A DNA stretch of 64,000 bases, taken from NCBI GenBank assembly GCA_946566685.1, contig CAMNXA010000016.1, positions 1-64,000 of the forward strand. The letters run 5' to 3'. This stretch comes from an uncultured Lachnospiraceae bacterium. Lineage in GTDB: Bacteria > Bacillota > Clostridia > Lachnospirales > Lachnospiraceae. The position numbers and the translations under genes are program-made. How positions within the stretch are numbered: position 1 is the stretch's first letter; every line of letters starts with the position of its first letter. Below the pieces are notes generated by a model, which saw nothing but the letters and a program-made list of their open reading frames with translations, did not search any database and was not told the DNA's origin. This document shows positions 27,730 to 38,255 of the stretch, piece by piece.

Positions 27730-30217
27730 ATTCATTGCTTCGGATTCGCTCGATTAAACTCTCTTTTTCCACCTTTTTATTGATAAAAAGTGTGATCGCA
27801 GCCTGGCCTCCCAGTAATGCCAGCGCAAGGATTACGGTCTCCCAGATTGGGAAATGATAACCGGTCAAACTCATAAAGTGCATCTTTTTGGCATAGAGGA
27901 AGAACAGATATCCAGACAGGTGTCCAAGCGTTGCACTGATCAGGAGTGTACCGGCGGTGAACACCATGCCTTCTGCGGAGAGCATATGGACAAGCTGTCT
28001 GTTAGAAAGGCCCAGTGCCTGTAGTATCCCCAGTTCCCTCCTGCGAGTGATGATACTGGTGATCATCGTATTGATCAGATTCATGAAACTGATCACGGCG
28101 ATCAGGACAAGGATCAGGTATACCGGATATTTGGTCAGGCTTAGGCCGAAGCGTCCAATGGCCATTTCCTCATCCAGGGAATAGAGATTAAAATGCTCAT
28201 TCTCAGCTACAATATCCTGAAGGGCCTTTTTCACATCATCATACTGTGCCTCTTTCACATGTACATAGATGTCCGTGGTCGGGTCATAGGTCAGCCCCAG
28301 ATTGTCCCAGCTGTCCTTTGTCATGATAAGGAGAACAGTGAAACTTTCCGGCTGGGACAATGCGGTCAGGGTGACGGTAAGAGGAATTTCCCGGTCACCG
28401 TCATGGAGTGTCAGCGGGAAAACATCGCCCAGGGCAAGCCCATACGCGTCAAAGGAGTATTTGTGGGTGTAGATGATCTCGTTGTTGGCGGTCATGCGGT
28501 CATAGTCGATATCACCGGATACAAGCTGTTCGTTCAGTTCGGGAAGGTCTTCTCTGGTAAAACAGGAGATTGCCACCCGGTTATTATTGTTTTCGAAGAG
28601 AGCGGATTCCATATTTGAGGAAGATAGAATTTCTCCGGGGGCGCGTGTCACGGACTCCACGCCTTCTATGGAGGACAGCTGTGCCAGAAATTCTTCACTG
28701 AAGTAGTTCTGCTGTACAAGGGAATCCAGATTGTTTTCCGGATATTCTTTATCGTTATGTGCATAATTCAGGGAAATGCGAAACTCCCCTTCCTGTATAT
28801 TACGCCTCGCAAGATCTTCTACACGGCAGCTGTTCATGACGGCCGCTACACAGATAAAGAGCACACTGCTTAAGCCCATGGTGAGCATGGTGACGATGGT
28901 ACGTCTCTTGTTACGCGCAAGGTTAGCCCAGGTCAAAGTGGAGACCTTCACCGTAAGATGCCCTCTGCGGCTTTTACAGTCGGTGGTGTTTTCCTGATAA
29001 CGAATGGCTTCCACAGGCGATACCTTTTTGGCCATGCGGATAGGTTTCAGCAAAGATACCCATACGGTGATAAGCACCGAGATGATCACTACCAACAGGA
29101 ATGGCAGGGAGAACATATGCAGCTGGTTTCTAAGGCCTTTCAAATGCTCCATGCGGGCGGAGTCCAGTGCACTGGCATTGAGGATCCGTATGACCTGGGG
29201 GAACAGGAACCAGGGAACGAAATAACCAATCAACACGCCCAGGGGAATAGCGAATGCGCAGACGATACCGCCCTGACAGAACAACAGTCTGGCAATCTGA
29301 CGCCTGGAAGCGCCGAGGGCTTTCAGCTTGCCGATTTCCTGAATATCCGTAATGACGCCTACGTAATAGATACTGTAGATGACCAGTGCGGAGAAGAGGA
29401 TTACCACCAGACTGATGACAGCTACGATGCTGATGGCGTCCGTGTCAGGAGAAGTCATGGTATACAGGTATTGATTATTGCATGAGACATGTTCCTCATC
29501 CAGTCCGATATCTGCGGCCGTGCTGATGATTTTGGCCTCTATCTCATCATAGGAAAGCGTATCTTCTCCGTAGACACGCAGGTAAGCAGAAGGAATGGAT
29601 TCATAAAGTCCGGCTTCCTCGTATTGCGTAAGAAGGGCTTTGGAGACATAGGCACCCCAGACAATGCGGCTGTCAGAAATATCAGCGGATATTTCCACAT
29701 CGGTGAGCAGACCGCTGATGGTAAACTCTTTGGTCTGGACTTCTCCCTTGCCGCCTGCACGGAAAGAAAGAGTGACCTTGCCGCCCACAATGGGCTCTGC
29801 GCCCACGCGTTTAAGAAAAGACGGTACAGAGCAGATTTCATCTTCTTTTTCCGGGAAATGTCCCTCTGTGAGTTCTAAGTTACTAAAATAGATACCGTCC
29901 TTGACTGTATCATAATATCTCAGATAACCATTCATTTTGCCATTTATGATCTGGGCAAAATTTTCCATGGATGCTAAAGATTCCACGTTAATATGTTTTG
30001 ACAGGATGGAGAGCTGTTCGGGCTCTGTGAGTCCCAAAGCTGCGTGATAATTGGTCTGTGCCACCGCAAGCTGCCTGTTCATATCAAGCATGGCAAGTGC
30101 GCTGGTGCCGATGGCCATTAACAGCATGGTGGTAAGCATGATGGCAATACCGGTCAGCAGGGTACGGCTTTTATGATAACGGAGTTTGCTGAAAGCAAGG
30201 CGAAAAACCATCTTCAT
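27728..30217 (-). CDS. ABC transporter permease (FtsX-like)
   Basis: 829 aa; two FtsX-type domains (EIGKLKALGASRRQI, ELGILQALGLSNRQL). Confidence 0.92.
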   Translation of the reverse strand: MKMVFRLAFSKLRYHKSRTLLTGIAIMLTTMLLMAIGTSALAMLDMNRQLAVAQTNYHAALGLTEPEQLSILSKHINVESLASMENFAQIINGKMNGYLRYYDTVKDGIYFSNLELTEGHFPEKEDEICSVPSFLKRVGAEPIVGGKVTLSFRAGGKGEVQTKEFTISGLLTDVEISADISDSRIVWGAYVSKALLTQYEEAGLYESIPSAYLRVYGEDTLSYDEIEAKIISTAADIGLDEEHVSCNNQYLYTMTSPDTDAISIVAVISLVVILFSALVIYSIYYVGVITDIQEIGKLKALGASRRQIARLLFCQGGIVCAFAIPLGVLIGYFVPWFLFPQVIRILNASALDSARMEHLKGLRNQLHMFSLPFLLVVIISVLITVWVSLLKPIRMAKKVSPVEAIRYQENTTDCKSRRGHLTVKVSTLTWANLARNKRRTIVTMLTMGLSSVLFICVAAVMNSCRVEDLARRNIQEGEFRISLNYAHNDKEYPENNLDSLVQQNYFSEEFLAQLSSIEGVESVTRAPGEILSSSNMESALFENNNNRVAISCFTREDLPELNEQLVSGDIDYDRMTANNEIIYTHKYSFDAYGLALGDVFPLTLHDGDREIPLTVTLTALSQPESFTVLLIMTKDSWDNLGLTYDPTTDIYVHVKEAQYDDVKKALQDIVAENEHFNLYSLDEEMAIGRFGLSLTKYPVYLILVLIAVISFMNLINTMITSIITRRRELGILQALGLSNRQLVHMLSAEGMVFTAGTLLISATLGHLSGYLFFLYAKKMHFMSLTGYHFPIWETVILALALLGGQAAITLFINKKVEKESLIERIRSNE

Positions 30218-30218
30218 A

Positions 30219-30899
30219 TCAGCCCACCACCTTTCCGTCTGCGATCATGACGGTACGGTCAGCCATCTGTGCGATTTCCTCATTATGTGTGATGACAACC
30301 AGAGTCTGACCGTATTTCTTGGCAGAAGTTTTTAAGAGAGCCATCACCTCGTCTCCGGTCTTGGTGTCCAGGTTGCCGGTAGGCTCATCGGCCAGTATGA
30401 TAGAAGGCTTGGCGGCAATTGCCCGTGCAATGGCACAGCGCTGCTGCTGGCCCCCGGAGAGGGTGTTGGGGAGATTCTTTACCTTACTTTCCAGTCCCAG
30501 CGTCTTGACGATGTCCCGGATAAAAGGCTCATCAAGTTCCTTGTTATCCAGTCCCAGCGGGAGTACGATGTTTTCCCATACATTTAAAGAGGGAATCAGG
30601 TTGTAGGATTGAAAGATAAAACCGATTTTCCGGCGGCGGATCTGGGAGAGCCGGTTTTCTTTAAAGGAAGATATATTCTCGTCATCCAGCCAGACACTAC
30701 CGGAGGTGGGATTGTCAAGTGCACCCAGCATATGGAGCAGAGTAGATTTGCCGCTTCCGGATTTACCTACGATAGAGACAAATTCCCCCTGTTTGATTGC
30801 AAGGTCTATACAGTCAACGGCCTTGACCAGATTGTCTCCTGCGCCGTAATATTTGCATAAGCTGTCTGTTCTTAAGATAATGTTAGTGTGTTCGTTCAT
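30219..30899 (-). CDS. ABC transporter ATP-binding protein (LolD/MacB type)
   Basis: [55 protein letters not shown]. Confidence 0.95.
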   Translation of the reverse strand: MNEHTNIILRTDSLCKYYGAGDNLVKAVDCIDLAIKQGEFVSIVGKSGSGKSTLLHMLGALDNPTSGSVWLDDENISSFKENRLSQIRRRKIGFIFQSYNLIPSLNVWENIVLPLGLDNKELDEPFIRDIVKTLGLESKVKNLPNTLSGGQQQRCAIARAIAAKPSIILADEPTGNLDTKTGDEVMALLKTSAKKYGQTLVVITHNEEIAQMADRTVMIADGKVVG

Positions 30900-31089
30900 A
30901 AATAAAATCCTGCCTTTCTGATACCCGCGTGTATGCTAGGCCGATATGAGTATATGGCTGACCGCACAGGTATGTCTGTTATAAATACAGCATAAGACAG
31001 CAATCTTACAAAAAGCTTACAGATGATAAATTTTTTGAAGAAAAAATGCAGTATTATCGGATGATGTATGTTACGCTTTGTGAACGTGG

Positions 31090-32376
31090 CTAATTGATAA
31101 AAGGTAACGGAAGCTGTACCACAAAGACACTTCCCTGTCTGACGGCGGGTTTTACCATGATGGAGCCGCCTTCCTCCTCCAGGATTTTGCGGCTTAAATA
31201 CAAGCCGACACCAGAACCATCGCTCTGTTGTACGATGGGGTGGGAACCACGGTAGAACCGCTGAAAAACCTTATTGTACTCCTTTTTGGGAATACCAATG
31301 CCGGCGTCCTCGATTTCTATATGGACATAACTGAACAGCTTATGGAGCCGTACCGTGATGGTGCTCCCGGCGGGGGAATATTTGATGGCATTGTCCAGGA
31401 TGTTTGCCAGTGCCTCCACCGTCCATTTTCTGTCCAGGGACAGCGTCAGGGAATCTGACACGGCTTCGTCCTGTCCTTCGTCCTCATTTAATACTTCCAC
31501 AGAGATATTTTTCTGCAAAGCCTTGACATATACAGTGTTGACGGCATCCAGAAGGATATCCGATAAAGAGGTCTCTTCTTTATGCAAAGTGATCATGGAA
31601 GTTTCCAGCCGGGAAATGTTGATCAGCGCTTCCATCAGGGATTCCAGTTTCGAAAGTTGCAGGGAACATCTTTCCAAAAGGGCATCACGCTCTTCGGGAG
31701 AGTCTGCCTCCATGCTTAAGGACAGACAGTTTTTGAGGGCGCTGACGGGGGTCTTAAGCTGATGGGAGATGTCAGTTACCAGAGACTTGGTATGATCGCG
31801 TTCTTCCGCAAGAAGCTGTGATTTGAGCATCAGCTTGTCTCCCAGCTTAAGGAGAGTGTCAGTGAAAGCCTCATTAAATATAATGCCCATATCTTTGCGC
31901 TTTTCCAGAAAGGAGTAATCGTCCGACAGACAGTGGTCTAATAGGGTCAGGAGTTTTTGTTCCTGGAATTTGCGCTTTTTATCAAATAATATAAAACAGA
32001 CCGTGATGATCACAAAGGAAAGGAAGAAAAAAAGAACCATCAAAAAGAGAAAAGAATTCAATGAACTGCGGTATGTCGCATCCTCATACATGGACAGATA
32101 CTCCCGATACCCATACCGGCTGAGAGCGGCAAAACCATCTGCCATATAACGCCCTTCCGTATCCTGGATCGCATCCACAAGAATATTTTCCATGGCTGGA
32201 TTTTCAGAAAGAATGGCGCCGGTAATATTACTGAGCAGTTTTATCTTCTGAGTATACTGGGCATTTAAAAATTCAAACCCGATAAAACCGAGGGATACTG
32301 TAAAGAGCAGATAGATCACGATAAGAGGAAAATATATATTTTGATAAAAATGTGTTTGATTCCGCAATGGTTTCAT
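31090..32376 (-). CDS. Sensor histidine kinase
   Basis: DISHQLKTPVSALKN H-box, NAIKYSPAGS, GSGVGLYLSRKI. Confidence 0.92.
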   Translation of the reverse strand: MKPLRNQTHFYQNIYFPLIVIYLLFTVSLGFIGFEFLNAQYTQKIKLLSNITGAILSENPAMENILVDAIQDTEGRYMADGFAALSRYGYREYLSMYEDATYRSSLNSFLFLMVLFFFLSFVIITVCFILFDKKRKFQEQKLLTLLDHCLSDDYSFLEKRKDMGIIFNEAFTDTLLKLGDKLMLKSQLLAEERDHTKSLVTDISHQLKTPVSALKNCLSLSMEADSPEERDALLERCSLQLSKLESLMEALINISRLETSMITLHKEETSLSDILLDAVNTVYVKALQKNISVEVLNEDEGQDEAVSDSLTLSLDRKWTVEALANILDNAIKYSPAGSTITVRLHKLFSYVHIEIEDAGIGIPKKEYNKVFQRFYRGSHPIVQQSDGSGVGLYLSRKILEEEGGSIMVKPAVRQGSVFVVQLPLPFIN

Positions 32377-33064
32377 CGTTTTTCACAGCTCCTTTCCCAG
32401 ATATATCCTAAGCCCCGGACATTTTTCAGCATGGCGGGGGAAGAGGGATTGTCTTCTATCTTTTCCCGCAGACGCCTGATGTTGACAGAGAGCGTATTTT
32501 CATCCACAAAATTACCATCGATGTCCCATATGGCTTCCAGTAACTGGTTTCGGGACAGGATGTGCAGGGGATTTTCCATAAAAAAGGCAAGCAGGGAATA
32601 TTCCCTGGCCGTGAGTGTTACAGGCTGTCCGTTTTTACAGACTCGTTTTTCCGCCGGATATAATGTGATATCGCCTGAGACAATACAGTCAGGATTCTCT
32701 TTTGGAAAACGTTTCATGAGAGCGTTTACTTTGGAGACCAGCACATTCAAAGAGAAGGGCTTCGTAATATAGTCGTCCGCACCCTGGGCGTAGCCGGCGA
32801 TCATATCTTCCTCTGTATCGAGAGCCGTCAGAAAGAGAAACAGGACACTGCTTTCCTTTCGGATACGGGCACAGAAATCCAGGCCGTTTCCGTCCGGCAG
32901 GGTGATGTCACATATGATGAGGGATATACTGTGGGTCTGATACATTTTTCCGCTTCCTGTATGGAGAAGGCCCTGTGCAGTGTGTAACCTTCTTTTTGCA
33001 GTTTCAGGCTGACGGAGAGATTGAGACTGTCATCATCTTCTAAAAGCAGGATTTCCTGGGACAT
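32373..33064 (-). pseudogene. OmpR-type response regulator interrupted by an apparent one-base frameshift
   Basis: N-terminal receiver part (MSQEILLLEDDDSLNLSVSL...IQEAEK) in one frame, remainder (MYQTHSISLIICDITLPDGNG...) in another, junction at T5 run 32945-32949. Confidence 0.82.
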
Positions 33065-33283
33065 GTGAATCTGGCTCCTTTTCTCTGGGAGATTATGCAT
33101 TATTTGGAGGTGCTCCTTATTGTCTACGTGGACATTTTACCATAACATAAGAATTTTTGTTACCCGTTTTGTTAGTTATAATTAGTATCAGGTAAGTGGC
33201 GGATAAACGTGTTTCGGAACATATCATAACCGGGAGGGACATAAAATGTTATGAACGGTATGCACAAAGAACGGAGTGTTGTT

Positions 33284-33946
33284 ATGTTAAATTACATCTG
33301 GGCATTTATGATCTTGATAGGCGTAGTGTATGGCGCTTTTACGGGAAAGATGGCGGAAGTGACGAACGCGGCACTGGATTCCGCGGGGGATGCGGTGTCC
33401 TTGTGTATCACCATGATCGGTGTTATGGCGCTTTGGGTGGGACTGATGGAGATTGCGCAGAAGTCCGGATTGATTGCGAAACTGACGCGAGGCATCCAGC
33501 CTTTCATCAGTTTCCTTTTTCCAAGGATTCCCAAAGGGCATCCGGCCAGAGAGTATATTGCTACGAATCTCATTGCCAATGTGCTGGGGCTGGGCTGGGC
33601 CTGTACGCCGGCGGGGCTGAAGGCCATGGAGGAACTGGCGAAGCTGGAGGCGGAGAGGGGGACGGTTGGGTATGCGGCGGATGGGATTGCGGCAAACGGC
33701 GGCGCAGAAACGGTTGGCGGGAAGAGGGGGAAATGGGAGCGAATTGCCAGCAATGAAATGTGCACGTTTCTGATCTTGAATATTTCTTCTCTGCAATTGA
33801 TACCGGTGAATATGATCGCGTACAGACAGCAGTACGGGAGCGTGAACCCGGCGGGAATTATTGCGCCGGCGATTGTGGCAACGTTTGTCAGTACGTTGAC
33901 AGCGGTGGTGTATTGTAAGGGGAAGGATAGGAGGCGGAGAGTTTGA
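33284..33946 (+). CDS. spmA: Spore maturation protein A-like (nucleoside recognition domain)
   Basis: MLNYIWAFMILIGVVYGAFTGKM, ASNEMCTFLILNISSLQLIPVNMIAYR. Confidence 0.87.
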   Translation: MLNYIWAFMILIGVVYGAFTGKMAEVTNAALDSAGDAVSLCITMIGVMALWVGLMEIAQKSGLIAKLTRGIQPFISFLFPRIPKGHPAREYIATNLIANVLGLGWACTPAGLKAMEELAKLEAERGTVGYAADGIAANGGAETVGGKRGKWERIASNEMCTFLILNISSLQLIPVNMIAYRQQYGSVNPAGIIAPAIVATFVSTLTAVVYCKGKDRRRRV

Positions 33947-33960
33947 GGACTCTCCGCTTT
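33744..33960 (+). repeat. Direct repeat copy 1: 3' end of spmA plus its terminator
   Basis: Highly similar to 34937-35159. Confidence 0.9.
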
Positions 33961-34060
33961 AATTTTTTATGAATGAGTGTTGAGGAGCAAGGCTTTTTGG
34001 GATATACTTATGAAAAAAGAGATGGATATTGCAGTTTTAGAAGGTAAGAGGTATAGGAAA

Positions 34061-34396
34061 ATGGAAGAAAAAATAAAGAATATTACGTTTGAAGTATATC
34101 AAGAACTGATAAAACTGTTTGGTGGGAAGATTGAACGTATTATTTTGTATGGATCATATGCTCGTGGAGACTTTAATTTGGAATCAGATGTTGATATTAT
34201 GATCTTATTGAATTGTGATCAAAAGGAAATAACGGAAAGACGAAAAGAAATCAGTAGAATTGCAAGCCGCATTGGTTTGAAAAATGATATTATGGTTTCA
34301 CTTATTGCACGCAATAGCGATGATTATGAAAATAATATGAAGTACCAGCCATTTTATCAAAACATTGAAAAGGAAGGCATGAGTATTTATGGATAA
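34061..34396 (+). CDS. MNT-type nucleotidyltransferase domain protein (putative antitoxin)
   Basis: IILYGSYARGDFNLESDVDIMILL. Confidence 0.87.
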   Translation: MEEKIKNITFEVYQELIKLFGGKIERIILYGSYARGDFNLESDVDIMILLNCDQKEITERRKEISRIASRIGLKNDIMVSLIARNSDDYENNMKYQPFYQNIEKEGMSIYG

Positions 34397-34808
34397 AGCA
34401 AGGACAGATTTAGCCGTATATCGTTTAGAGACGGCGAGACAATGTATTATATCGGCAAAAGCATTGATAGAAATATCGGATTACAAGGGTGCGGCAAATC
34501 GTACTTATTATGCTGTTTTTCATTGTATGCGAAGTGTATTAGCATTAAGTTCCATAGACTTTTCAAAACATTCTGCGGTGGGCGCTTATTTTCGTAAAGA
34601 ATATATAAAAACAGGGATATTTGATATATCTATGTCAGATATAATATCGGAAGCCTTTGATATTCGCAGCGATAGCGATTATAATGATTATTTTGTGATA
34701 TCGAAAAAGGAGGTTGAAGAACAGATATTAAATGCGCAGTATTTTTATGATAGGGTAGAGGAATATGTAGTGGCGCAAATTAAGGATTGTGAAAGCAGGA
34801 ACTCATGA
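34389..34808 (+). CDS. HEPN domain protein (putative toxin)
   Basis: AANRTYYAVFHCMRSVLAL; overlaps the MNT gene. Confidence 0.87.
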   Translation: MDKARTDLAVYRLETARQCIISAKALIEISDYKGAANRTYYAVFHCMRSVLALSSIDFSKHSAVGAYFRKEYIKTGIFDISMSDIISEAFDIRSDSDYNDYFVISKKEVEEQILNAQYFYDRVEEYVVAQIKDCESRNS

Positions 34809-34936
34809 AACGGAGAAACCTTGCTTTTATTATATTGATTTTCTTGTTTTAGTATTATTCAATAATAGGAGAGGGGAAAAACCCCTTATTAGTAAGATGT
34901 TTTTCACAAAGTACGTGTCTGTGGATGAGAGGCGTG

Positions 34937-35159
34937 TTGCCAGCAACGAGATGTGTACGTTTCTGATCTTGAATATTTCTTCTCTACAATTGATATTGAT
35001 ACCAGTGAATATAATTGCGTACAGACAGCAGTACGGGAGCGTGAACCCGGCGGGAATCATAGCGCTGGCGATTGTGGCAACATTTATCAGTACGTTGACA
35101 GCGGTGGTGTATTGTAAGGGGAAGGATAGAAGGCGGAGAGTTTGAGGGCTCTCCGCTTT
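34937..35159 (+). pseudogene. Direct repeat copy 2: truncated second copy of spmA 3' end
   Basis: VASNEMCTFLILNISSLQLILIPVNIIAYRQQYGSVNPAGIIALAIVATFISTLTAVVYCKGKDRRRRV, no 5' part of spmA. Confidence 0.9.
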
Positions 35160-35357
35160 CACTTTGCCGACATATATATATTGACAAAAATACCTATTAT
35201 CACTACGATAAAATTGGAATTTATTAGAAAAAGGAACGGACTAATCCAATTGAAAATACATCTTATGGTGGTTTGATTCCGGGGCAGAGCACAGAAGATT
35301 TTTTTCAGTTGCAGCAGTATGCCCAGAAATTTTAATATTGGAAACGGAGGTAATGTA

Positions 35358-35960
35358 ATGAATTTTGATGTAAACCAACTAAAATGGACAAGAAAACCTG
35401 CGGATTATACTATCTTTGATGATAAAATTGAAGTCATGACAAGTCCTCACACAGATTTATGGCAGAGGACGTACTATCACTTCAGAAATGACAATGCGCC
35501 TGTTTTGCAGATGGAGACGGATGAAAAAATTTTTTCCTTTATAGTGAAAACAGAATTTGAAAGCAAGCACAGATTTGATCAATGTGGGATTGTAATGTAT
35601 CTTGACAGTGAAAACTGGCTGAAAGGTTCGATAGAATACGAAAACGAAAGCTTCCAGCATCTTGGAAGTGTTGTTACTAACAATGGTTATTCGGATTGGG
35701 CAACAACAGAAATAGATGCTTCTGTAAAAGCAATGTGGTATAGATTCAGCCGCAGGGAAGATGACTATTGTATTGAGTGCTCTGAGGATGGTACTACTTT
35801 TAAGCAAATGCGTGTATGCCATATGTGGAATGGCGGCGGAACGATTCGATTTGGCATCTATGCCTGTAGTCCTGAAGAATCGTCATTCAAGGCAACATTT
35901 ACCAACATGGAAATAACGGAATGTAAGTGGCCTGCACACAACGGACAACAGCCGGACTGA
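35358..35960 (+). CDS. DUF1349 domain-containing protein
   Basis: Concanavalin-like fold sequence; QCGIVMYLDSENWLKGSIEYE; RBS GGAGG. Confidence 0.75.
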   Translation: MNFDVNQLKWTRKPADYTIFDDKIEVMTSPHTDLWQRTYYHFRNDNAPVLQMETDEKIFSFIVKTEFESKHRFDQCGIVMYLDSENWLKGSIEYENESFQHLGSVVTNNGYSDWATTEIDASVKAMWYRFSRREDDYCIECSEDGTTFKQMRVCHMWNGGGTIRFGIYACSPEESSFKATFTNMEITECKWPAHNGQQPD

Positions 35961-35999
35961 GAATTCATAGGGATATACAAAAGGAAACGGGAAAGGGCT

Positions 36000-36914
36000 A
36001 TGGCATCAGATAAAACTACACCCCAACAATTTACATCCCTGTCAGATGCGCTATGTTCGCTGTTTGGGGAAGGGACTAAAATAGAACAGACCATCCGCAT
36101 ATCCGGCGGCGATATCAATGAAGCCTACGGATTAGTGCTGACAGGCGGCAAGCGCATTTTCGTGAAATGCAATACAAAGTCAAACGCTTCTCTTTTTATG
36201 GCAGAGGCAGAGGGACTAGGTGCGATCGCCCGCACGGAAACCATCGGCACACCACAGATACTCGGGCTTGGAACGGATGAGGACAGAGGCGGATACTCTT
36301 TCCTGTTGTTGGAATTTGTTTCCGGCAGGAATCGCAGTGCAGATTATTGGGAAGATTTTGCGAGGCAGCTTTCCGATATGCATCATGCGTCAACAATCGG
36401 ATTGGTTTCAAATGGCAAATATGGTTTTGACTGTGACAACTACATTGGCAGGCGCGGGCAGATCAATGCAGGACATGACAGTTGGACATCCTTCTTCCGT
36501 GACTGCCGTCTGGAACCGCAGTTTCGGGATGCTGAGCGATATTTTGAAAAAGAGGATTGGACAAGGATTAATCGGTTGCTTGAGCATTTGGATGAAATTC
36601 TTATAGAGCCGGAATCCCCGTCCCTGCTGCACGGAGATTTGTGGGGCGGGAATGTCATCACGGGAAATGATGGCAGGGCATGGCTGATCGATCCGGCAGT
36701 CTATGTGGGACATGCGGAAGCGGATCTTGCCATGACAGAATTATTCGGGGGATTTCCGCGGACTTTTTATGACGCTTATCAGGAAGCAGCGCCCCTTCAG
36801 CCGGGTTATGAACACCGCCGGGATGTGTATAATCTTTATCATCTTCTGAACCACCTGAATATGTTCGGGAGGATGTATCTTTCGGAAGTGAGAAGTATTC
36901 TAAGACAGATGTAA
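36000..36914 (+). CDS. Fructosamine kinase family protein
   Basis: LLHGDLWGGNVITGNDGRAWLIDPAVYVGHAEADLAMTELFGGF. Confidence 0.92.
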   Translation: MASDKTTPQQFTSLSDALCSLFGEGTKIEQTIRISGGDINEAYGLVLTGGKRIFVKCNTKSNASLFMAEAEGLGAIARTETIGTPQILGLGTDEDRGGYSFLLLEFVSGRNRSADYWEDFARQLSDMHHASTIGLVSNGKYGFDCDNYIGRRGQINAGHDSWTSFFRDCRLEPQFRDAERYFEKEDWTRINRLLEHLDEILIEPESPSLLHGDLWGGNVITGNDGRAWLIDPAVYVGHAEADLAMTELFGGFPRTFYDAYQEAAPLQPGYEHRRDVYNLYHLLNHLNMFGRMYLSEVRSILRQM

Positions 36915-37074
36915 CGAAAGGAAGGGGCATAGAATAGGGTAGAAGCTGTCTCTGCCAGAAAGTATATGCAGCCTGTGCAAGATGAAAGCATTAAATTTTA
37001 ACTTGCGTAAACGTAGGTAGTACCCATAGGCAGTAACTCACATAGAATAAACTAAAATCCATACAGGAAAGCCT

Positions 37075-38214
37075 ATGGAAATTTATGTAGTCAAACCAGG
37101 AGATACCGTGGATTCCATTGCCGCAGGCTATGGGATTCCGGTATCTTCCGTTATTTATAATAATCAGCTTGTCTATCCTTATTCGCTGGCAGTGGGCCAG
37201 GCACTTCTGCTGTCTGTGGGTGAGACTTCCGAACCTTCTTATCAGGCCTGGGTCAATGGCTATGCATACCCATTTATTCAACAGAACGTCTTAGAGGAAA
37301 CCCTTCCCTATCTGTCTTCCCTCTCTGTTTTTTCCTATGGCTTTACCACAGAAGGGGAACTGATTCCGCCGACACTGGATGATTCTTTTATGGTCAATGC
37401 GGCACTTATGGAAGGGGTGCGTCCTGTGCTTACCCTGACGCCGCTTGACGCATATGGAAATTTCAATAACTTCCTGATCACTTCCGTGGTAAACGACCAG
37501 GCAGCCAAAGACAATCTCCTTAACAATCTCCTTGACACCGTGCAGGAAAGGGATTTTCAGGGTGTGGACATTGATTTTGAGTATATCCGCCCCGAGGATA
37601 GGATTCCGTTTGCCGATTTCGTGGCAGATGTGAGGAATTTTCTTTCACCTTACGGTTATCATGTGTCTGTGGCGCTTGCGCCTAAGACTTCGGACACGCA
37701 GACAGGGCTTCTTTATGCGGGAAAAGATTATGGCCTTTTGGGGAAAGCGGCAGACAGTGTGCTGCTCATGACTTATGAGTGGGGTTATACCTATGGCCCG
37801 CCCATGGCGGTGGCACCTGTCAATAAAGTCAGACAGGTGGTAGAATATGCCGTTACCCGTATTGATCCGGCTAAGATTGATCTGGGAATCCCCAATTACG
37901 GGTACGACTGGACGCTGCCTTTTGTGCAGGGGAAATCCCGGGCGACTACCGTAAGCAATCTGGAAGCCGTGCGGATTGCCATAGAGGCGGGTGTCCCGAT
38001 TCAGTTTGATGAAGTAGCCATGTCACCGTTTTTTCAGTATGAAAAAGAGGGTCAGCTTCACGAAGTATGGTTTGAGGACGTGAGAAGTTATCGGGAAAAG
38101 TTTTCCCTTCTGACGACTTATGGCCTGCGTGGGATGGGATACTGGCAGATCATGCGGTTTTTCCGCCCGAACTGGCTTTTGCTTGCGGATATGTTTGAGA
38201 TTCAGAAGGACTGA
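37075..38214 (+). CDS. LysM plus glycoside hydrolase family 18 protein (SleL/YaaH-like)
   Basis: N-terminal LysM YVVKPGDTVDSIAAGYGIP; FQGVDIDFEYI GH18 active site. Confidence 0.9.
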   Translation: MEIYVVKPGDTVDSIAAGYGIPVSSVIYNNQLVYPYSLAVGQALLLSVGETSEPSYQAWVNGYAYPFIQQNVLEETLPYLSSLSVFSYGFTTEGELIPPTLDDSFMVNAALMEGVRPVLTLTPLDAYGNFNNFLITSVVNDQAAKDNLLNNLLDTVQERDFQGVDIDFEYIRPEDRIPFADFVADVRNFLSPYGYHVSVALAPKTSDTQTGLLYAGKDYGLLGKAADSVLLMTYEWGYTYGPPMAVAPVNKVRQVVEYAVTRIDPAKIDLGIPNYGYDWTLPFVQGKSRATTVSNLEAVRIAIEAGVPIQFDEVAMSPFFQYEKEGQLHEVWFEDVRSYREKFSLLTTYGLRGMGYWQIMRFFRPNWLLLADMFEIQKD

Positions 38215-38255
38215 CAGGTAAATATTGTTAATGAGATGCTATATCGCTCAAATGC

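Noticed and set aside
28958-29485. Plus-strand 175-aa ORF
   Set aside because: Shadow ORF within the ABC permease gene on the minus strand
33196-33756. 186-aa ORF with Gly-rich end
   Set aside because: Alternate frame of spmA; GGTGEAGGGEGDGWVCGG stretch is a frame artefact of the G-rich linker
34789-35145. 118-aa ORF as an independent gene
   Set aside because: Only the last ~70 codons match spmA; upstream part is random in-frame extension with no convincing RBS, so treated as a duplicated gene fragment
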